Of a stretch of DNA of 64,000 nt, positions 27,212-38,666 are shown in pieces. Location of the stretch: contig NZ_AVCJ01000050.1 of NCBI RefSeq assembly GCF_000743535.1, forward strand, positions 62,001 to 126,000. Direction: 5' to 3'. A program made the translations under genes and the position numbers. Below the pieces are notes generated by a model. It saw only the letters and a list, made by a program, of their open reading frames with translations, searched no databases and was not told the origin of the DNA. The stretch comes from Arenimonas donghaensis DSM 18148 = HO3-R19 (lineage in GTDB: Bacteria; Pseudomonadota; Gammaproteobacteria; Xanthomonadales; Xanthomonadaceae). How positions within the stretch are numbered: position 1 is the first letter of the stretch; each line of letters opens with the position of its first letter.

Positions 27212-27841
27212 TCACACCACGCGCAGGCCACCTTCGAGCGGGCCGTAGTCGACATAGTGCTGGTGACGGACCCGATGCAGCTGTTCCCAGAGCGCGCCTT
27301 CCTCGAGTCGCGTGTGCAGCCAGTCCTCGCGCGTGGGCTGGCCGTCGAAGCCATCGCCGGATTCGTCGCGGAAGCGCTGGAAATCGCGATAGTCCTCCAG
27401 CTCCTCGGCGACCATCGGCCACGCCAGTTCCACCAGCAGCGCATCATCGAGACGGCCAACGCGCGGCGTATCGTCGGGGATCAGGTCGCGCTCGCGTTCG
27501 ACGTACTCCAGCAGGCGGCCAATGCGCTGCGCCAGCGCCGGTTCGATGGCCCAGCCCGGATCCTGGGCCATGGCCTGCAGTTCGGCGAGGCGGCCAAGCC
27601 GTGCCTGCAGCAGGGCTTCACCCTGGGCCGGCGGCAGGTCCATCAGCCAGCGCGCAACGCTGGCGACGGCATCGGCGTCGACATGGGGTGCGTCCGGGTG
27701 CAGTTCGTGCAGCAGGTCGTTGAATTCCGCGATGTCGTGCGGGGCGATCGGCACGGGGCCGGCGAAGGCCGGGCCGTCGTGGTGGACATGGCGGGGCAGG
27801 GGCAGGGGCGTGCCTGCCGGGAGCGGGGGGTCGTGGCGCAT
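27212..27841 (-). CDS. DUF1232/YkvA-like domain protein, copy 2
   Basis: 209 aa paralogue of the next gene downstream: same order of segments (IAEFNDLLHELHPDAPHVDADAV, then VARWLMDLP, then DLIPDDTPRVGRLDDALLVE at 119-138). The N-terminal 30 residues are Pro/His-rich and differ from copy 1. The Shine-Dalgarno is weak (GAGAA), so the start is less certain than for copy 1. The pair looks like a tandem duplication between rnhB and dnaE. No function can be assigned. Confidence 0.78.
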   Translation of the reverse strand: MRHDPPLPAGTPLPLPRHVHHDGPAFAGPVPIAPHDIAEFNDLLHELHPDAPHVDADAVASVARWLMDLPPAQGEALLQARLGRLAELQAMAQDPGWAIEPALAQRIGRLLEYVERERDLIPDDTPRVGRLDDALLVELAWPMVAEELEDYRDFQRFRDESGDGFDGQPTREDWLHTRLEEGALWEQLHRVRHQHYVDYGPLEGGLRVV

Positions 27842-27908
27842 GGCAGTTCTCGCTGCCGGCCGGGTGGGGGCGCGGTGCGCGGCTGGTCGGCAGTGGCCGC
27901 GGGCCGCC

Positions 27909-27934
27909 GCATCCGCCGGGATGCAAGGTTTTTT
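27909..27934 (+). terminator. Stem-loop with T-tract on the plus strand
   Basis: A perfect 6-bp stem GCATCC/GGATGC with tetraloop GCCG is followed by AAGG and six T on the plus strand. All genes here run leftward, so it would stop rightward (antisense) transcription. It sits between rnhB and YkvA-like copy 2. A role in the leftward direction is not apparent. Confidence 0.35.
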
Positions 27935-27972
27935 CTACGCCTGCAGGGCGCGGGTGTCCAGTGCCTGCGCGT

Positions 27973-28560
27973 TCAGTCGACCAGGGACGGCGACAGCAAC
28001 ACGCGCACCGGCGCGAAGCTGCGGCGGTGCACGTCGCAGGGCCCGAGGCGGCGCAGTGCGTCGAGGTGTTCCGGCGTCGGATAACCCTTGTGCAGGGCGA
28101 AGCCGTAGCCCGGGTGCGTGTGCTCGAGTTCGCGCATGTAATCGTCGCGGGCCACTTTCGCCAGGATCGAAGCCGCCATGATCGCCGGCTCCCGCGCATC
28201 GCCCTTCACCAGTGCTTCCGCCGGGCAGGGCAGGTCGCGGGGCAGGCGGTTGCCGTCGATCAGGGCCGCCCCGGGCGAGGGCGAAAGCGCGCGCAGCGCG
28301 CGCGACATGCCGGCCATCGTCGCGTGCAGGATGTTGAGTCGGTCGATCTCGTCCGGCCACACCCATTCCAGGTGCCAGGCCAGTGCCTGGGACTGGATCA
28401 GCGGTGCCAGTCGTTCCCGGCGCTGGGCGGAAAGGGCCTTGGAATCCCCCAGGCCGGCGACCGGCCGGGCCGGGTCGAGGATGACCGCCGCGACCGCGAC
28501 CGGCCCCGCCAGCGGGCCGCGTCCGGCCTCGTCCACGCCGGCGACCAGGACCGCAGTCAT
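27973..28560 (-). CDS. rnhB: Ribonuclease HII
   Basis: 195 aa (E. coli 198). Removes ribonucleotides from RNA-DNA hybrids. The catalytic start [15 protein letters not shown] has Asp10 and Glu11; a further acidic site falls in [18 protein letters not shown]. The ATG overlaps the lpxB stop (ATGA) at the end of the lpx cluster, matching the usual lpxB-rnhB order. Confidence 0.96.
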   Translation of the reverse strand: MTAVLVAGVDEAGRGPLAGPVAVAAVILDPARPVAGLGDSKALSAQRRERLAPLIQSQALAWHLEWVWPDEIDRLNILHATMAGMSRALRALSPSPGAALIDGNRLPRDLPCPAEALVKGDAREPAIMAASILAKVARDDYMRELEHTHPGYGFALHKGYPTPEHLDALRRLGPCDVHRRSFAPVRVLLSPSLVD

Positions 28561-29720
28561 CGCGCCGGCATCAGTTCGGCCACGGCGTCGGCCGCCGCGG
28601 CGTCGGCGTCGCCGCGCAGCTTGGCGTGGATGTGTTCGTAGCGGGGCAGCAGCGCGTCGCGTGCCTGCGGATCGCGGAACCACAGCATCACCGCCTCGGC
28701 CAGGTTTTCCGGCGTGCAGTCGTGTTGCATCAGCTCGGGCACGATCGGTTCGTTGGCCAGCACGTTGGGCAGGCTGTAGCGGCTGACCCGCATCAGGCCC
28801 AGGGCCATCACCAGCCGGTAGGTGAGCGCGGAAATGCGGTAGCCCACGACCATCGGCCGCTTGGCCAGCATGGCTTCCAGCGCCGCCGTGCCCGAGGCCA
28901 GCAGCACCACGTCGGACGCCACCATCACGTCATGGGCCTGGCCGTCGAATAGCGCGACGTTGGCCAACTGCGACTGCGCCAGGCCGCGTTCGATGGCCTC
29001 GCGGCAGCCGGGGTCGGCGGCCGGGACCGCGACGGCCAGGCCGGGCAGCTGCAGCGTGACCTGGCGCGCCGCGTCGATGAAGGTCGGCCACAGGCGCTCT
29101 ATCTCGCCCTGGCGGCTGCCGGGCAGCACGGCCAGCACCGGGATGTCGGGTGCCAGGCCCAGGCGTTCGCGCGCCGCCGCGCGGTCGGGCACGGCGGCGA
29201 ACGCCTCGGCCAGGGGATGGCCGACGAAACGCGCGTCGACGCCATGGCGCTGGTAGATCGGCGGCTCCATCGGGAACAGGCACAGCACGCGGTCGGCGCT
29301 GCGGCCGATCTTCGCCGCGCGTCCTTCGCGCCAGGCCCAGACCGAGGGGCTGACGTAGTGCACGGTGGTGATGCCGGCCTGCTTGAGCTTGCGCTCCAGG
29401 CCCAGGTTGAAATCGGGGGCGTCGATGCCGACGAAAACATCGGGCTGCCAGTCCAGCAGGCGCCGGCGCAGCCTGGCGCGCAGGCGCAGCAGGCGGGGCA
29501 GGTGGCGCAGCACCTCGGCCAGGCCCATCACCGCCAGTTCCCCGCTTTCGTGCCAGGCCTCGAAGCCTTCCGCGCGCATGCGCGGGCCGCCGATGCCGGC
29601 GAACTGCGCGTCCGGGAAACGGCGCCTGAGCTCGCGAACGAGTCCGGCACCCAACAGGTCGCCGGACGCTTCCCCGGCGACCAGGGCGATGCGGGGGCGG
29701 CGTGCCGGACGTTCGGCCAT
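28557..29720 (-). CDS. lpxB: Lipid-A-disaccharide synthase
   Basis: 387 aa (E. coli 382). Joins UDP-diacylglucosamine and lipid X to the tetraacyl disaccharide at the inner membrane. The N-terminal [21 protein letters not shown] and the [13 protein letters not shown]-type segment (here [19 protein letters not shown]) are typical. Followed by rnhB with a 4-nt overlap; lpxA precedes by 7 nt. Confidence 0.97.
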   Translation of the reverse strand: MAERPARRPRIALVAGEASGDLLGAGLVRELRRRFPDAQFAGIGGPRMRAEGFEAWHESGELAVMGLAEVLRHLPRLLRLRARLRRRLLDWQPDVFVGIDAPDFNLGLERKLKQAGITTVHYVSPSVWAWREGRAAKIGRSADRVLCLFPMEPPIYQRHGVDARFVGHPLAEAFAAVPDRAAARERLGLAPDIPVLAVLPGSRQGEIERLWPTFIDAARQVTLQLPGLAVAVPAADPGCREAIERGLAQSQLANVALFDGQAHDVMVASDVVLLASGTAALEAMLAKRPMVVGYRISALTYRLVMALGLMRVSRYSLPNVLANEPIVPELMQHDCTPENLAEAVMLWFRDPQARDALLPRYEHIHAKLRGDADAAAADAVAELMPAR

Positions 29721-29727
29721 GCCGGGC

Positions 29728-30498
29728 CTAGCGCAGCAGGCCGCGCCCGCTGTGTTCGATGAAATCGAGCATCAGCTGCACGTCCTGCGAATCGGCGGCG
29801 CCGGCGGCCAACTGCCCGCGCACTTCCGCCAGCGGCTTGCCCGAGAGGTACAGTGCCCGGTAGGCGCGCTTGATGGCCGAGATGCGCTCGCTGTCGAAGC
29901 CCCGGCGCTTGAGCCCTTCGGCGTTGATGCCGCGAGGCCCGGCGTATTTGTCGGCGACCATCACGAACGGCGGCACGTCGGCGTTGACCAGGCTGCCCAT
30001 GCCGATGAAGGCGTGGGCGCCGATCTTGCAGAACTGGTGGATGCCGGCGAATCCGCCCAGGATCGCCCAGTCGCCGACCTGGGCATGGCCGGCCAGGGTG
30101 GCGTTGTTGGCCAGGATGCAGTGGTCGCCGACGACGCAGTCGTGGGCGATGTGCACGTAGGCCATGATCCAGTTGTGGCTGCCGATGCGGGTGATGCCGC
30201 CGCCGTCGCCGGTGCCACGGCTGAGGGTGGTGAACTCGAAGATGGTGTTGCCGTCGCCGATGACCAGTTCGGTGCGCTCGCCGGCGAATTTCTTGTCCTG
30301 CGGGTCGTTGCCGACCGTGGCGTGGGCGTGGATGACGTTGTCGCGGCCGATCCGGCAGGGGCCGCTGATCACCGCGTGCGGGCCGATCCTGCAGCCGTCG
30401 CCGATCTGCACGTCCGCGCCGATGATGGCGTAGGGCCCGATCTCGACCCGCTCGCCGAGCCGCGCCGTGGCGTCGACCAGGGCAGTCGGGTGGATCAC
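29728..30498 (-). CDS. lpxA: UDP-N-acetylglucosamine acyltransferase
   Basis: 256 aa, first enzyme of lipid A synthesis. Hexapeptide-repeat left-handed beta-helix from [20 protein letters not shown], with the catalytic His region [17 protein letters not shown], then a C-terminal helical domain with [21 protein letters not shown] start overlaps the fabZ stop (GTGA). Confidence 0.97.
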   Translation of the reverse strand: MIHPTALVDATARLGERVEIGPYAIIGADVQIGDGCRIGPHAVISGPCRIGRDNVIHAHATVGNDPQDKKFAGERTELVIGDGNTIFEFTTLSRGTGDGGGITRIGSHNWIMAYVHIAHDCVVGDHCILANNATLAGHAQVGDWAILGGFAGIHQFCKIGAHAFIGMGSLVNADVPPFVMVADKYAGPRGINAEGLKRRGFDSERISAIKRAYRALYLSGKPLAEVRGQLAAGAADSQDVQLMLDFIEHSGRGLLR

Positions 30499-30962
30499 TC
30501 CTCCTTACCCTCCGCACACAGGATCTCGGCGCTGGCGACGACCTTGCCGTCGACGCGCGCCGAGCACTCGTACAGCGCCATGTTGCGGATGTTGCGCTTG
30601 AGCACGACCTCGATGTCGAGCTGGTCGCCCGGGACCACCATGCGATTGAAGCGGGCGTTGTCGACCTTCACCAGGTAGAACAGCTTGCCTTCGCCGATCG
30701 CGTCGCGCGGCAGCGAGAGCTGCGTGAGCAGGCCGCCGGCCTGGGCCATCGCCTCGATCACCAGCACGCCGGGCATCACAGGGCGGCCGGGGAAATGGCC
30801 CTGGAAATAGGGTTCGTTGAAGGTGACGTTCTTCAGCGCGCGGATGCGCTTGTGCGCGTCCAGCTCGACCACCCGGTCGATCAGCAGGAAGGGGTAGCGG
30901 TGCGGCAGCAGGTTCAGGATGCAGGCGACATCCACGGGCAGCTTGATGGCGTCTTGGCTCAT
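30495..30962 (-). CDS. fabZ: 3-hydroxyacyl-ACP dehydratase FabZ
   Basis: 155 aa hot-dog-fold enzyme of fatty acid elongation. The substrate channel motif [14 protein letters not shown] and catalytic [22 protein letters not shown] are complete. It sits between lpxD and lpxA, where fatty acid and lipid A synthesis compete for 3-hydroxymyristoyl-ACP. It is 21 nt downstream of lpxD. Confidence 0.97.
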   Translation of the reverse strand: MSQDAIKLPVDVACILNLLPHRYPFLLIDRVVELDAHKRIRALKNVTFNEPYFQGHFPGRPVMPGVLVIEAMAQAGGLLTQLSLPRDAIGEGKLFYLVKVDNARFNRMVVPGDQLDIEVVLKRNIRNMALYECSARVDGKVVASAEILCAEGKEE

Positions 30963-30983
30963 CCTGGGGTTCCTTGGGGGACT

Positions 30984-32000
30984 TTAGTCCTTGGGCGGGG
31001 GTGCCATTCTACGCGCCAGCGCGTCCAATTGCCGGAATCGGGCGGCATTGCGGCGGAAATGCCGGCCTTCCTGCACGGTCATGGCCGAGGCGTATTCGCC
31101 CGGCTCGGTGATGGACGCGGTCACCAGGCTCATGGCGGTGATCGTGACCTTGTCGCAGACCGTAAGGTGCCCGGCGATGCCGGCGCCGCCGCCGACCAGG
31201 CAGTAGCGGCCGATACGCGCCGATCCGGCGACGGCGACGCAGCCGGCCATGGCGGTGTGGGCGCCGACGTGCACGTTGTGGCCCAGCTGCACCAGGTTGT
31301 CCAGGCGCACGTCTTCCTCGAGCACGGTGTCTTCCAGGGCGCCGCGGTCGATGCAGGTGTTGGCGCCGATCTCGCAGTCGTCGCCGATCGCGACGCCGCC
31401 GAGCTGGGGCACCTTGAGCCAGCGGCCGGCCTCCATCGCCAGGCCGAAGCCCTCCGCGCCCAGCACCGCACCCGGATGCACGCGGACCCGCGCGCCGAGC
31501 CGGACGCGGGCCACCAAGGTCACCCGGGCGATCAGTTCGCAGCCGGGCCCGACCACGCAGTCGTCGCCGATCACGCAGCCCGGGCCGATGATCGCGCCGG
31601 CCGCGATCCGGCTGCGGGCGCCGATGCTGGTGAAGGGGCCGACGTGGGCACCGGGATCAACGATGGCATCGTCCGCGACCACGGCGGCGGGATGCACGCC
31701 GGGCTCGCGCAGTGGCCGGGGTTCGAACAGGGCCGCGATGCGGGCGAAGGCCGCGTAGGGCGAGGCGGCCACCAGGCAAGGCACCGGGCAGTCGGCGGCA
31801 TCGGCCTCGGCCAGCACCACCGCCGCGGCGCCGGTGCCGGCGAGTTCGCGCCGGTAGCGGGGATTGGCCAGGAACGCCAGCTGGCCGGCGCCGGCCGCCG
31901 ACAGGGTGGCGACGCCGCGGATGCGGACATCGCCATCGCCGCGCAGGGCCAGGCCGAATTGCCCGGCGAGTTCGGCCAGCGTCGGCGACGGGGCCGGCAT
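30984..32000 (-). CDS. lpxD: UDP-3-O-acylglucosamine N-acyltransferase
   Basis: 338 aa (E. coli 341). Third step of lipid A synthesis. An N-terminal uridine-binding domain ([12 protein letters not shown]) leads into hexapeptide repeats with the catalytic region [14 protein letters not shown] and ends with an acyl-chain selecting helix. Start [11 protein letters not shown] follows the bamA stop by 10 nt. The chaperone gene skp, which often lies between bamA and lpxD, is absent. Confidence 0.96.
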   Translation of the reverse strand: MPAPSPTLAELAGQFGLALRGDGDVRIRGVATLSAAGAGQLAFLANPRYRRELAGTGAAAVVLAEADAADCPVPCLVAASPYAAFARIAALFEPRPLREPGVHPAAVVADDAIVDPGAHVGPFTSIGARSRIAAGAIIGPGCVIGDDCVVGPGCELIARVTLVARVRLGARVRVHPGAVLGAEGFGLAMEAGRWLKVPQLGGVAIGDDCEIGANTCIDRGALEDTVLEEDVRLDNLVQLGHNVHVGAHTAMAGCVAVAGSARIGRYCLVGGGAGIAGHLTVCDKVTITAMSLVTASITEPGEYASAMTVQEGRHFRRNAARFRQLDALARRMAPPPKD

Positions 32001-32010
32001 CGCCCCGGTC

Positions 32011-34515
32011 TTAGAAGCTGCCGCCGAAGGTGAACTGCAGGCGTTCGATCTGGTCCGAACGCTCGCGCTGGATCGGCAGGGCATAGCTGATTTGGATCGG
32101 GCCCATGGGCGATTCCCACTGCAGCGCCACGCCGGTCGAGATGCGCAGGGTCTTGGCTTCCCAGTCGTCGAATCCGTTATAGACGTTGCCGTAGTCGATG
32201 AAGGTCGACAGGCGGGTGCCGCGGCTGTCGAACAGCGTCGGGAAGTAGAACTCGATCGTGCCGGCGGTCTTGAACGAACCGCCGATGGGCTGGCGGAAGC
32301 CGTCGGACGTGAACTGGTAGGTCGGGCCGACGGTGTTGACCTCGAAGCCGCGGATCGAGTTCGGGCCGCCCGCGTAGTAGTTGCGGAAGAACGGCAGGCC
32401 GCAGTTGGTGGTCGTGGTGATGATGTCGCCTTCGGTGTCGAAGCTCTGGCACAGCGCCTTGCTGGTGTCGCCGTAGCTGTCACCGAAGCCGATCTCGGCG
32501 CCGAACTTCATCACCAGCCAGTTGGTGAGCGGCATGTAGTGTTCGAAGTTGTAGCCGAGCTTGTAGTACTCGAGGTCGCTGCCGGGCAGCACGAACTCGG
32601 CGCTGATGCGGTGGTAGCTGCCGCGCGTGGGCAGCAGGAAGTCGTTGCGCGAATCGCGCACCCAGCCGGTCTGCAGGCGCCAGGCATTGACGTTCCACTT
32701 GCGCGAACCGCCGGACTGCAGCGGGTCGGTGGTGCTCGGGTCGTCGTCGTCGTTGTCCGCCGGCGTTTCGGGATCTTGGTCGTCGTCGATATGGAACTGC
32801 GGGAAGCGCTGGCGGTCGCCCAGGGTGCTGACCAGGTACTGGATCAGCGGTTCGGGCGTGAAGCCGTCCTGGGTGGTGATCGCGTTGCGATCGATGCCCA
32901 CCGAGAACTGGATCGAGTCGGTTTCGGTCAGGGGCAGGCCGACCAGGGCTTCGGCGGACGCGACGGCATTGTTGTACTGGGCCAGGTTGGCGTCCTGGCG
33001 CGAGTAGCTGTAGTCGCTGTAGCTGAGGTTGTAGCCCAGGCTGACGCCCGAATCGGTGAAGTACGGGTCGGTGTAGCCCAGCGAATACTGCTTGGAGAAG
33101 CTGTTGTTCTGCACCGCGATCGCGACGCGGTTACCGGTGCCGAGGAAGTTGTTCTGCACCAGCTGCAGGCTGGTGATCAGCCCGTAGGTCTGCTGGTAGC
33201 CCAGGCCGAAGGTGAACTGGCCCGAGTTGCGTTCCTTGACGTTGACGACCACGTCCACCATGTCCGGCGTGCCGGCCACTTCCGGGGTCTCGATGTCGAT
33301 TTCCTCGAAGAAGCCCAGGCGCTGCAGGCGGACCTTGGAGCGGTCCACCGCGGCCTGCGAGAACCAGGCGCCCTCGAACTGGCGCATCTCGCGGCGCAGC
33401 ACTTCGTCGGCGGTGCCGGTGTTGCCCTTGAAGACGATGCGGCGGACCTGCACGCGCGGGCCCGGTTCGACGAAGAAGTTCAGGCCGACGACGCGGTTCT
33501 CGCGGTCGATGTCCGGCACCGGGTTGACCTGGGCGAAGGCGTAGCCGATGTTGCCCAGCACCGCGATCATCGCGTCGGTGCTCAGCTCGACGCGGGCGCG
33601 GGAGAAGGTGGCGCCCTCGGCGACGAACAGCAGCTTCTCCATCTCCTCGACCGGCAGGATGGTGTCGCCGGAGACCTTGACGTCGCCGATGGTGTAGACC
33701 TCGCCTTCGGCGATGTTGGCGGTCACGAAGATGTCGCGCTTGTCCGGGCTGATCGCGACCTGGGTCGACTCGACGTTGAAGTCGACGTAGCCGCGGTCGA
33801 GGTAGTAGTTGCTCAGCTTCTCGAGGTCGCCGGAGAGCTTCTCGCGCGAGTACTGGTCGTCGCGGCGGTACCAGGACAGCCAGTTGCTGGTGTCCGACTC
33901 CCAGCTCTGGCGCAGGTCTTCCTCGAGGTAGGTCTCGTTGCCGACGATGTTGATGTCGCGGATGCGCGCGGCCTTGCCTTCCTCGACGACGATGGTGATG
34001 TCGACGCGGTTGCGGTCGAGGTTGGACACCGAGGGCAGGATCGAAACGTTGTACTTGCCGCGGTTGTTGTACTGGCGGATCAGTTCCTGGGTGATGCGGT
34101 CGAGGTTGAGCGGGTTGTAGGTCTCGCCCTCGGCCAGGCCGATGCTGCGCAGGCCGGCCATCAGGTCATCGGTCTTGATGTCCTTGTTGCCGCTCAGGGT
34201 GATGCTGTTGATCGCCGGGCGCTCGGTCACCACCACCACCAGGATGTCGCCCTGGCGTTCGAGGCTGACGTCGCTGAAGAAGCCGGTGCGGAACAGGGCG
34301 CGGATCGCGTCGCCGGACCGGCCGCGGTCCAGCGTGTCGCCACGCTCGACCGGCAGGTAGGTGAACACCGTGCCCGCGGAAATGCGCTGCAGGCCCTCGA
34401 CCCGGATGTCGGCGACCTCGAACGGCTCGTAGTTCTGGGCGTAGGCGGGGCCGGCAAGGGCGGCGGCGAGCGCAATGCTCAGGAGGCGGCGTCGGACAGT
34501 GGGTCGCGTCATCAT
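32011..34515 (-). CDS. bamA: Outer membrane protein assembly factor BamA
   Basis: 834 aa (E. coli 810). Signal peptide to AYA-QNYEPF, five POTRA domains from [20 protein letters not shown], then the Omp85 barrel ending in GGSF with a terminal Phe, the outer-membrane sorting signal. It inserts barrel proteins. Two adjacent ATGs start the gene. An unusual Asp-rich stretch (about residues 577-597, [16 protein letters not shown] and so on) lies in the barrel half and probably forms a surface loop. rseP is 44 nt upstream. Confidence 0.97.
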   Translation of the reverse strand: MMTRPTVRRRLLSIALAAALAGPAYAQNYEPFEVADIRVEGLQRISAGTVFTYLPVERGDTLDRGRSGDAIRALFRTGFFSDVSLERQGDILVVVVTERPAINSITLSGNKDIKTDDLMAGLRSIGLAEGETYNPLNLDRITQELIRQYNNRGKYNVSILPSVSNLDRNRVDITIVVEEGKAARIRDINIVGNETYLEEDLRQSWESDTSNWLSWYRRDDQYSREKLSGDLEKLSNYYLDRGYVDFNVESTQVAISPDKRDIFVTANIAEGEVYTIGDVKVSGDTILPVEEMEKLLFVAEGATFSRARVELSTDAMIAVLGNIGYAFAQVNPVPDIDRENRVVGLNFFVEPGPRVQVRRIVFKGNTGTADEVLRREMRQFEGAWFSQAAVDRSKVRLQRLGFFEEIDIETPEVAGTPDMVDVVVNVKERNSGQFTFGLGYQQTYGLITSLQLVQNNFLGTGNRVAIAVQNNSFSKQYSLGYTDPYFTDSGVSLGYNLSYSDYSYSRQDANLAQYNNAVASAEALVGLPLTETDSIQFSVGIDRNAITTQDGFTPEPLIQYLVSTLGDRQRFPQFHIDDDQDPETPADNDDDDPSTTDPLQSGGSRKWNVNAWRLQTGWVRDSRNDFLLPTRGSYHRISAEFVLPGSDLEYYKLGYNFEHYMPLTNWLVMKFGAEIGFGDSYGDTSKALCQSFDTEGDIITTTTNCGLPFFRNYYAGGPNSIRGFEVNTVGPTYQFTSDGFRQPIGGSFKTAGTIEFYFPTLFDSRGTRLSTFIDYGNVYNGFDDWEAKTLRISTGVALQWESPMGPIQISYALPIQRERSDQIERLQFTFGGSF

Positions 34516-34559
34516 AAATCCGTGGAAACCGGGCCAGGTGGCCCGCAATGGGTGGAAGC

Positions 34560-35897
34560 TCAGGAACCGAGCCGCAAGATATCGTTGTAAAAGGCCAGGC
34601 CCATCAGGCCGGCCAGCATGGCCAGTCCGATGTATTGGCCTGCTACCAGGCCGCGTTCGCCGACCGGACTGCCTTTGACCAGCTCGATAAGGTAATACAG
34701 CAGGTGCCCACCATCCAAGACGGGGATGGGCAGCAGGTTCATGATGCACAGGCTCAGCGAGAGTATCGCGAGGAAGTTAAGAAACCATGCGGGGCCCAGG
34801 CTGGCGCTGCCGTTGGCGACCCGCGCGATGGTGATCGGGCCCGAAATATTCTTCAGCGATGCCTGGCCCGAGACCATGCGCCAGAGCATCCCGAGCACGT
34901 CCGAGGTCATCTGGCGGGTTTCCGCCAGGGCCGCCGGGACCGCGGCCAGGGGGCCGAAGCGAAGCAGGGCGTCCTGTTCGACCGGCGCGGCCAGCACGCC
35001 CAGCTGCCAGAGCCGGCGGCCATCGCGTTCGACCTGCAGCGGCCGGGCCTCGAGGTCCAGGCGGCGCCCGTCGCGTTCAACCTGAACAGCCAGCGGGGTG
35101 TCGGGACCGGCGAGCTGCTGGAGCAGCGGCGCGACCTGGTCGTAGGTGTCCACCGGCCGGCCGCCCAGGGCCAGGATGCGGTCGCCCGCCTGCAGGCCGG
35201 CCTGCGCGGCCGCCGAACCGGGCTCGACCTCGCCGATGACCGCCGGCCAGGCCAGGGCCAGGCCCAGGTCGGAAAACGGGCGTTCTTCGCTCAGGGCCAG
35301 GCCCGGGCGGTCCAGCGGCAGCAGCCGGACGCGTTCGTCGCCCCCGGCGGTGCGCACCCGCACGGGGGTGGCTTCACGGTCGATGATGGCCGTGGCCAGG
35401 GCGATGCCGGCCTCGCTCCAGGTGCGGGTCGGGCGGCCGTCGACGTCGAGCAGGCGGTCGCCGGCCTGGAAGCCGGCCTCGGCGGCGAGGCCCTGGACGC
35501 GGCCGACGTCGGGCTGGAAGTCTGGCTTGCCGACCACGAACATGGCCCAGAGCAGGCCGATGCACAGCAGCAGGTTGGCCACCGGGCCGGCGGCGACGAT
35601 GGCGATGCGCTGGCCGACCGGCTTGGCGTTGAAGCTTTCGTGGCGCTCCGAGGGCGCGACCTCGACCTCGCGTTCGTCGAGCATCTTCACGTAGCCGCCC
35701 AGCGGGATCCAGGCCACCACGTATTCGGTGCCGTCGCGGCCCACGCGCTTCCACAGCGGCTTGCCGAAGCCCACCGAAAAACGCAGCACGCGCACGCCGC
35801 AGCGCCGGGCGACCCAGTAATGGCCGAACTCGTGGAAGGTGACCAGGATGCCCAGGCTCACGATCAGCCACCACACCGAGCCGAAGAACTCCATCAT
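34560..35897 (-). CDS. rseP: Site-2 protease RseP
   Basis: 445 aa (E. coli 450). Intramembrane zinc protease that cuts the anti-sigma factor in the envelope stress response. The zinc motif HEFGH is at residues 22-26 in the first membrane segment; two PDZ domains (around [15 protein letters not shown] and [18 protein letters not shown]) occupy the periplasmic loop, and [14 protein letters not shown] is the third catalytic region. The start overlaps the dxr stop. Confidence 0.97.
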   Translation of the reverse strand: MMEFFGSVWWLIVSLGILVTFHEFGHYWVARRCGVRVLRFSVGFGKPLWKRVGRDGTEYVVAWIPLGGYVKMLDEREVEVAPSERHESFNAKPVGQRIAIVAAGPVANLLLCIGLLWAMFVVGKPDFQPDVGRVQGLAAEAGFQAGDRLLDVDGRPTRTWSEAGIALATAIIDREATPVRVRTAGGDERVRLLPLDRPGLALSEERPFSDLGLALAWPAVIGEVEPGSAAAQAGLQAGDRILALGGRPVDTYDQVAPLLQQLAGPDTPLAVQVERDGRRLDLEARPLQVERDGRRLWQLGVLAAPVEQDALLRFGPLAAVPAALAETRQMTSDVLGMLWRMVSGQASLKNISGPITIARVANGSASLGPAWFLNFLAILSLSLCIMNLLPIPVLDGGHLLYYLIELVKGSPVGERGLVAGQYIGLAMLAGLMGLAFYNDILRLGS

Positions 35898-37078
35898 TGC
35901 AGCCGCATCCTCGTGATCAGTTCGCCGGCCAGGCGCCGGGCAGCGGCGTCGGTCTCGAGCAGGTCGTCCAGGGAATCGGCCGGGCCCGCCGGGGTCGCAT
36001 CCAGGCAGGCCTGGACCAGGTCCGGGATACCAAGGAAGCCCAACTGGCCCTGAAGGAAGGCTGAAACCGCCACTTCATTGGCGGCGCTGAGCACCGCCGG
36101 GGCGCTGCCGCCGGCTTCGAGCGCGCGGTAGGCCAGGGCCAGGCAGGGAAAGGTTTCCAGGTCCGGCGCTTCGAAATCGAAGCGGGCCAGGGAGGCCAGG
36201 TCAAGCGGCGCCACGCCCGAATCGATGCGTTCGGGCCAGGCCAGGCCGTAGGCCAGGGCCGTGCGCATGTCCGGATTGCCCAGTTGGGCCAGGACCGAAC
36301 CGTCGACGTAGTCGACCAGCGAGTGGATGACCGACTGCGGGTGCACCACCACCTCGATGCGTTCGGGCGGCAGGCCGAACAGGTGCCGGGCCTCGATCAC
36401 CTCCAGGCCCTTGTTCATCAGCGTCGCCGAATCGACGGAGATCTTCGGGCCCATGTCCCAGTTCGGGTGGGCGCAGGCCTGTTCGGGCGTCACCTTCGCC
36501 AGCGCGGCGCGGTCGCGGCCACGGAATGGCCCGCCGGAGGCGGTGAGCAGCAGCCGGCGCACGCCCTGGCGGCCGTCGTCGGCCGGCAGGCACTGGTAGA
36601 TGGCGTTGTGTTCGCTGTCCACCGGCAGGATGCTGGCGCCGCCTTCGCGGGCGGCGCGCATCAGCAGTTCGCCGGCCAGCACGACCGATTCCTTGTTGGC
36701 CAGCAGCAGCCGTTTGCCGCTGCGGGCGGCGGCCAGGGTCGAGGCCATGCCGGCGGCGCCGACGATGGCGGCGACGACGGTGTCGTTGCCGGGGTCGGCG
36801 GCGACCTCGTCCAGCGCTGCCGGACCGGCCAGGGCGCGGGTGGGCAGGCCGCGAGCGGCCAGGCCGTCGCGCAGGGCGGGGTAGGCGGCCGGGTCGGAAA
36901 CCACCGCGGCATCGGGACGGAAGCGCTCGCACAGCGCCAGCAGGGCGTCCACCCGGCCATGGGCGCTGAGCGCGCCGATGCGGAAGCGGTCCGGATGCCG
37001 GGCGACGACGTCCAGGGTCGAACGGCCGATCGAACCGGTGGCGCCGAGCAGGGCGACGGTTTTCAGAGGCCCAGCCAT
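35894..37078 (-). CDS. dxr: 1-deoxy-D-xylulose 5-phosphate reductoisomerase
   Basis: 394 aa (E. coli 398). Makes 2-C-methyl-D-erythritol 4-phosphate with NADPH. The nucleotide-binding start [17 protein letters not shown] and the metal and substrate segments [26 protein letters not shown] and [14 protein letters not shown] are clear. It supplies the isoprenoid path used by ispA and uppS in this window. It overlaps cdsA by 16 nt and rseP by 4 nt. Confidence 0.97.
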   Translation of the reverse strand: MAGPLKTVALLGATGSIGRSTLDVVARHPDRFRIGALSAHGRVDALLALCERFRPDAAVVSDPAAYPALRDGLAARGLPTRALAGPAALDEVAADPGNDTVVAAIVGAAGMASTLAAARSGKRLLLANKESVVLAGELLMRAAREGGASILPVDSEHNAIYQCLPADDGRQGVRRLLLTASGGPFRGRDRAALAKVTPEQACAHPNWDMGPKISVDSATLMNKGLEVIEARHLFGLPPERIEVVVHPQSVIHSLVDYVDGSVLAQLGNPDMRTALAYGLAWPERIDSGVAPLDLASLARFDFEAPDLETFPCLALAYRALEAGGSAPAVLSAANEVAVSAFLQGQLGFLGIPDLVQACLDATPAGPADSLDDLLETDAAARRLAGELITRMRLQ

Positions 37079-37890
37079 GCCTTGCCCACCACGAACACCG
37101 GCAGGGCGGCCAGGATGCTGTCGAGGCGGTCCATCAGGCCACCGTGGCCGGGGAACAGGTCGCCCGAGTCCTTCACCCCCGAGTGCCGCTTCATCAGGCT
37201 CTCGAACAGGTCGCCGACCACGGAGATGCCCGCCACGGCCAGCGTCACCAGCCAAAGCGCCGGCAATTGCGTCCAGGCCAGGCCCAGCAGCGGCAGCGCC
37301 GGAATGGCGAGCAGGGCGGTGGCCGCCAGGCCGCCGTAGACGCCTTCCCAGCTCTTGCCCGGGCTGATCGTGGGCGCCAGCTTGCGACGGCCCCATTTCG
37401 AGCCGGCGAAATAGGCGCCGATGTCGGCCATCCAGACGATGCCCAGGGCGTACAGGGTCCAGCGCGCGCCGTAGGGGTCTTCCGAATGCAGCCAGCCCAG
37501 CGCGCACCAGGCCGGGATGATGCCCAGGCTGCCGGCCAGCAGCTTGAGGCTGCGGTTGGCGGGGGTGTCGGCCTTGCCGAACGCCGGACGCGACAGCCAC
37601 AGGCAGACCATGGCCCACCAGAGCACGCCGAGCAGGCTCACCAGCTTGAGCGTGAACAGGCTCGGCCCACCGCCCCAGACCAGGGCGGCCATCAGCAGGG
37701 CGTTGGCGGCCAGGAAGGCGGCACGCGGCATCTTGTCGTGGATGCCGGCGAAATGCGTCCATTCCCACAGTCCGGCCAGCAGCACCAGGGCCACCATGGC
37801 CGCCAGCCAGGGCGTGGGCAGGAACAGCACGCCCAGGATCGGCAGGGGTGCCAGCACCAGGGCCGTGGTGACGCGCTGGCGGCGGCTCAT
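37063..37890 (-). CDS. cdsA: Phosphatidate cytidylyltransferase
   Basis: 275 aa integral membrane enzyme making CDP-diacylglycerol for phospholipids. Several hydrophobic segments cover the N-terminal two thirds. The C-terminal signature [20 protein letters not shown] followed by GLMDRLDS is diagnostic. The start [11 protein letters not shown] overlaps the uppS stop (ATGA). Confidence 0.96.
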   Translation of the reverse strand: MSRRQRVTTALVLAPLPILGVLFLPTPWLAAMVALVLLAGLWEWTHFAGIHDKMPRAAFLAANALLMAALVWGGGPSLFTLKLVSLLGVLWWAMVCLWLSRPAFGKADTPANRSLKLLAGSLGIIPAWCALGWLHSEDPYGARWTLYALGIVWMADIGAYFAGSKWGRRKLAPTISPGKSWEGVYGGLAATALLAIPALPLLGLAWTQLPALWLVTLAVAGISVVGDLFESLMKRHSGVKDSGDLFPGHGGLMDRLDSILAALPVFVVGKAWLGL

Positions 37891-38666
37891 GCAACCCCCC
37901 CGGCGGCCGGGGCCACCTGGGCGCTGGTGAGGCCGAAGCGGCGCTCGCGCTCGGCGAAATCCACCATGGCGGCATCGAGCACGCTGTCGTCGAGGTCGGG
38001 CCACAGGGTTTCGGTGAACCACAGTTCGGTATAGGCCAGCTGCCAGAGCAGGAAATTGCTGATGCGCAGGTCGCCGCCGGTGCGGATGAAAAGATCGGGG
38101 GCGGGCTGCCCGGCAAGGCTGAGGCGTTCGCCGAGCCGGGTTTCGTCGATGTCGGCGGGCGCCAGGCGGCCGGCGGCGACGTCTTCGGCCAGGCTGCGGC
38201 AGGCCTGGGCGATGTCCCAGCGACCGCCGTAGCCGACGGCGATGTTCAGCGCCAGCCGGACATCCGCCGGCACTTGCCGCTCGGCCTGGCGCATGCGTTC
38301 GCGGATCGTGTCGGGGAAACCGCTGCGGTCGCCGATGAAACCAAGGTGCACGCCGCGCCGGTGCAGTTCGTCCACTTCGCTGTCGAGCATGCGCAGGAAG
38401 AGCTTCATCAGCGCGCCGACCTCGTCCTCGGGACGGTTCCAGTTCTCGGAGGAAAAGGCGAAAAGCGTCAGCGCCCCGATGCCGTGCGCCAGGCAATAGT
38501 CCACGCACACCTGCACCGCCTTGGCGCCGGCGCGGTGACCCAGGGTGCGCGGGCGGTTGCGGCGCTGCGCCCAGCGACCATTGCCGTCCATGATGACGGC
38601 CAGGTGGCGCGGCAGGCGCGCAGCGGGCGGGGCGGCTGGGGCGGGCATCGTGGCGGCCTGGCTCAA
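37887..38666 (-). CDS. uppS: Undecaprenyl diphosphate synthase
   Basis: 259 aa cis-prenyltransferase giving the C55 lipid carrier for cell-wall and LPS glycans. Signature [18 protein letters not shown] with the catalytic Asp, then [14 protein letters not shown] and [19 protein letters not shown]. The TTG start overlaps the frr TGA (TTGA); an ATG 18 nt later (MPAPAAPP) is an alternative with no domain loss. Confidence 0.95.
   Translation of the reverse strand: MSQAATMPAPAAPPAARLPRHLAVIMDGNGRWAQRRNRPRTLGHRAGAKAVQVCVDYCLAHGIGALTLFAFSSENWNRPEDEVGALMKLFLRMLDSEVDELHRRGVHLGFIGDRSGFPDTIRERMRQAERQVPADVRLALNIAVGYGGRWDIAQACRSLAEDVAAGRLAPADIDETRLGERLSLAGQPAPDLFIRTGGDLRISNFLLWQLAYTELWFTETLWPDLDDSVLDAAMVDFAERERRFGLTSAQVAPAAGGVA

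Noticed and set aside
35894-38116. Longer frame giving a 740-aa Dxr
   Set aside because: The N-terminal extension lies over cdsA in another frame; the Rossmann start [11 protein letters not shown] fixes the real start near 37078.
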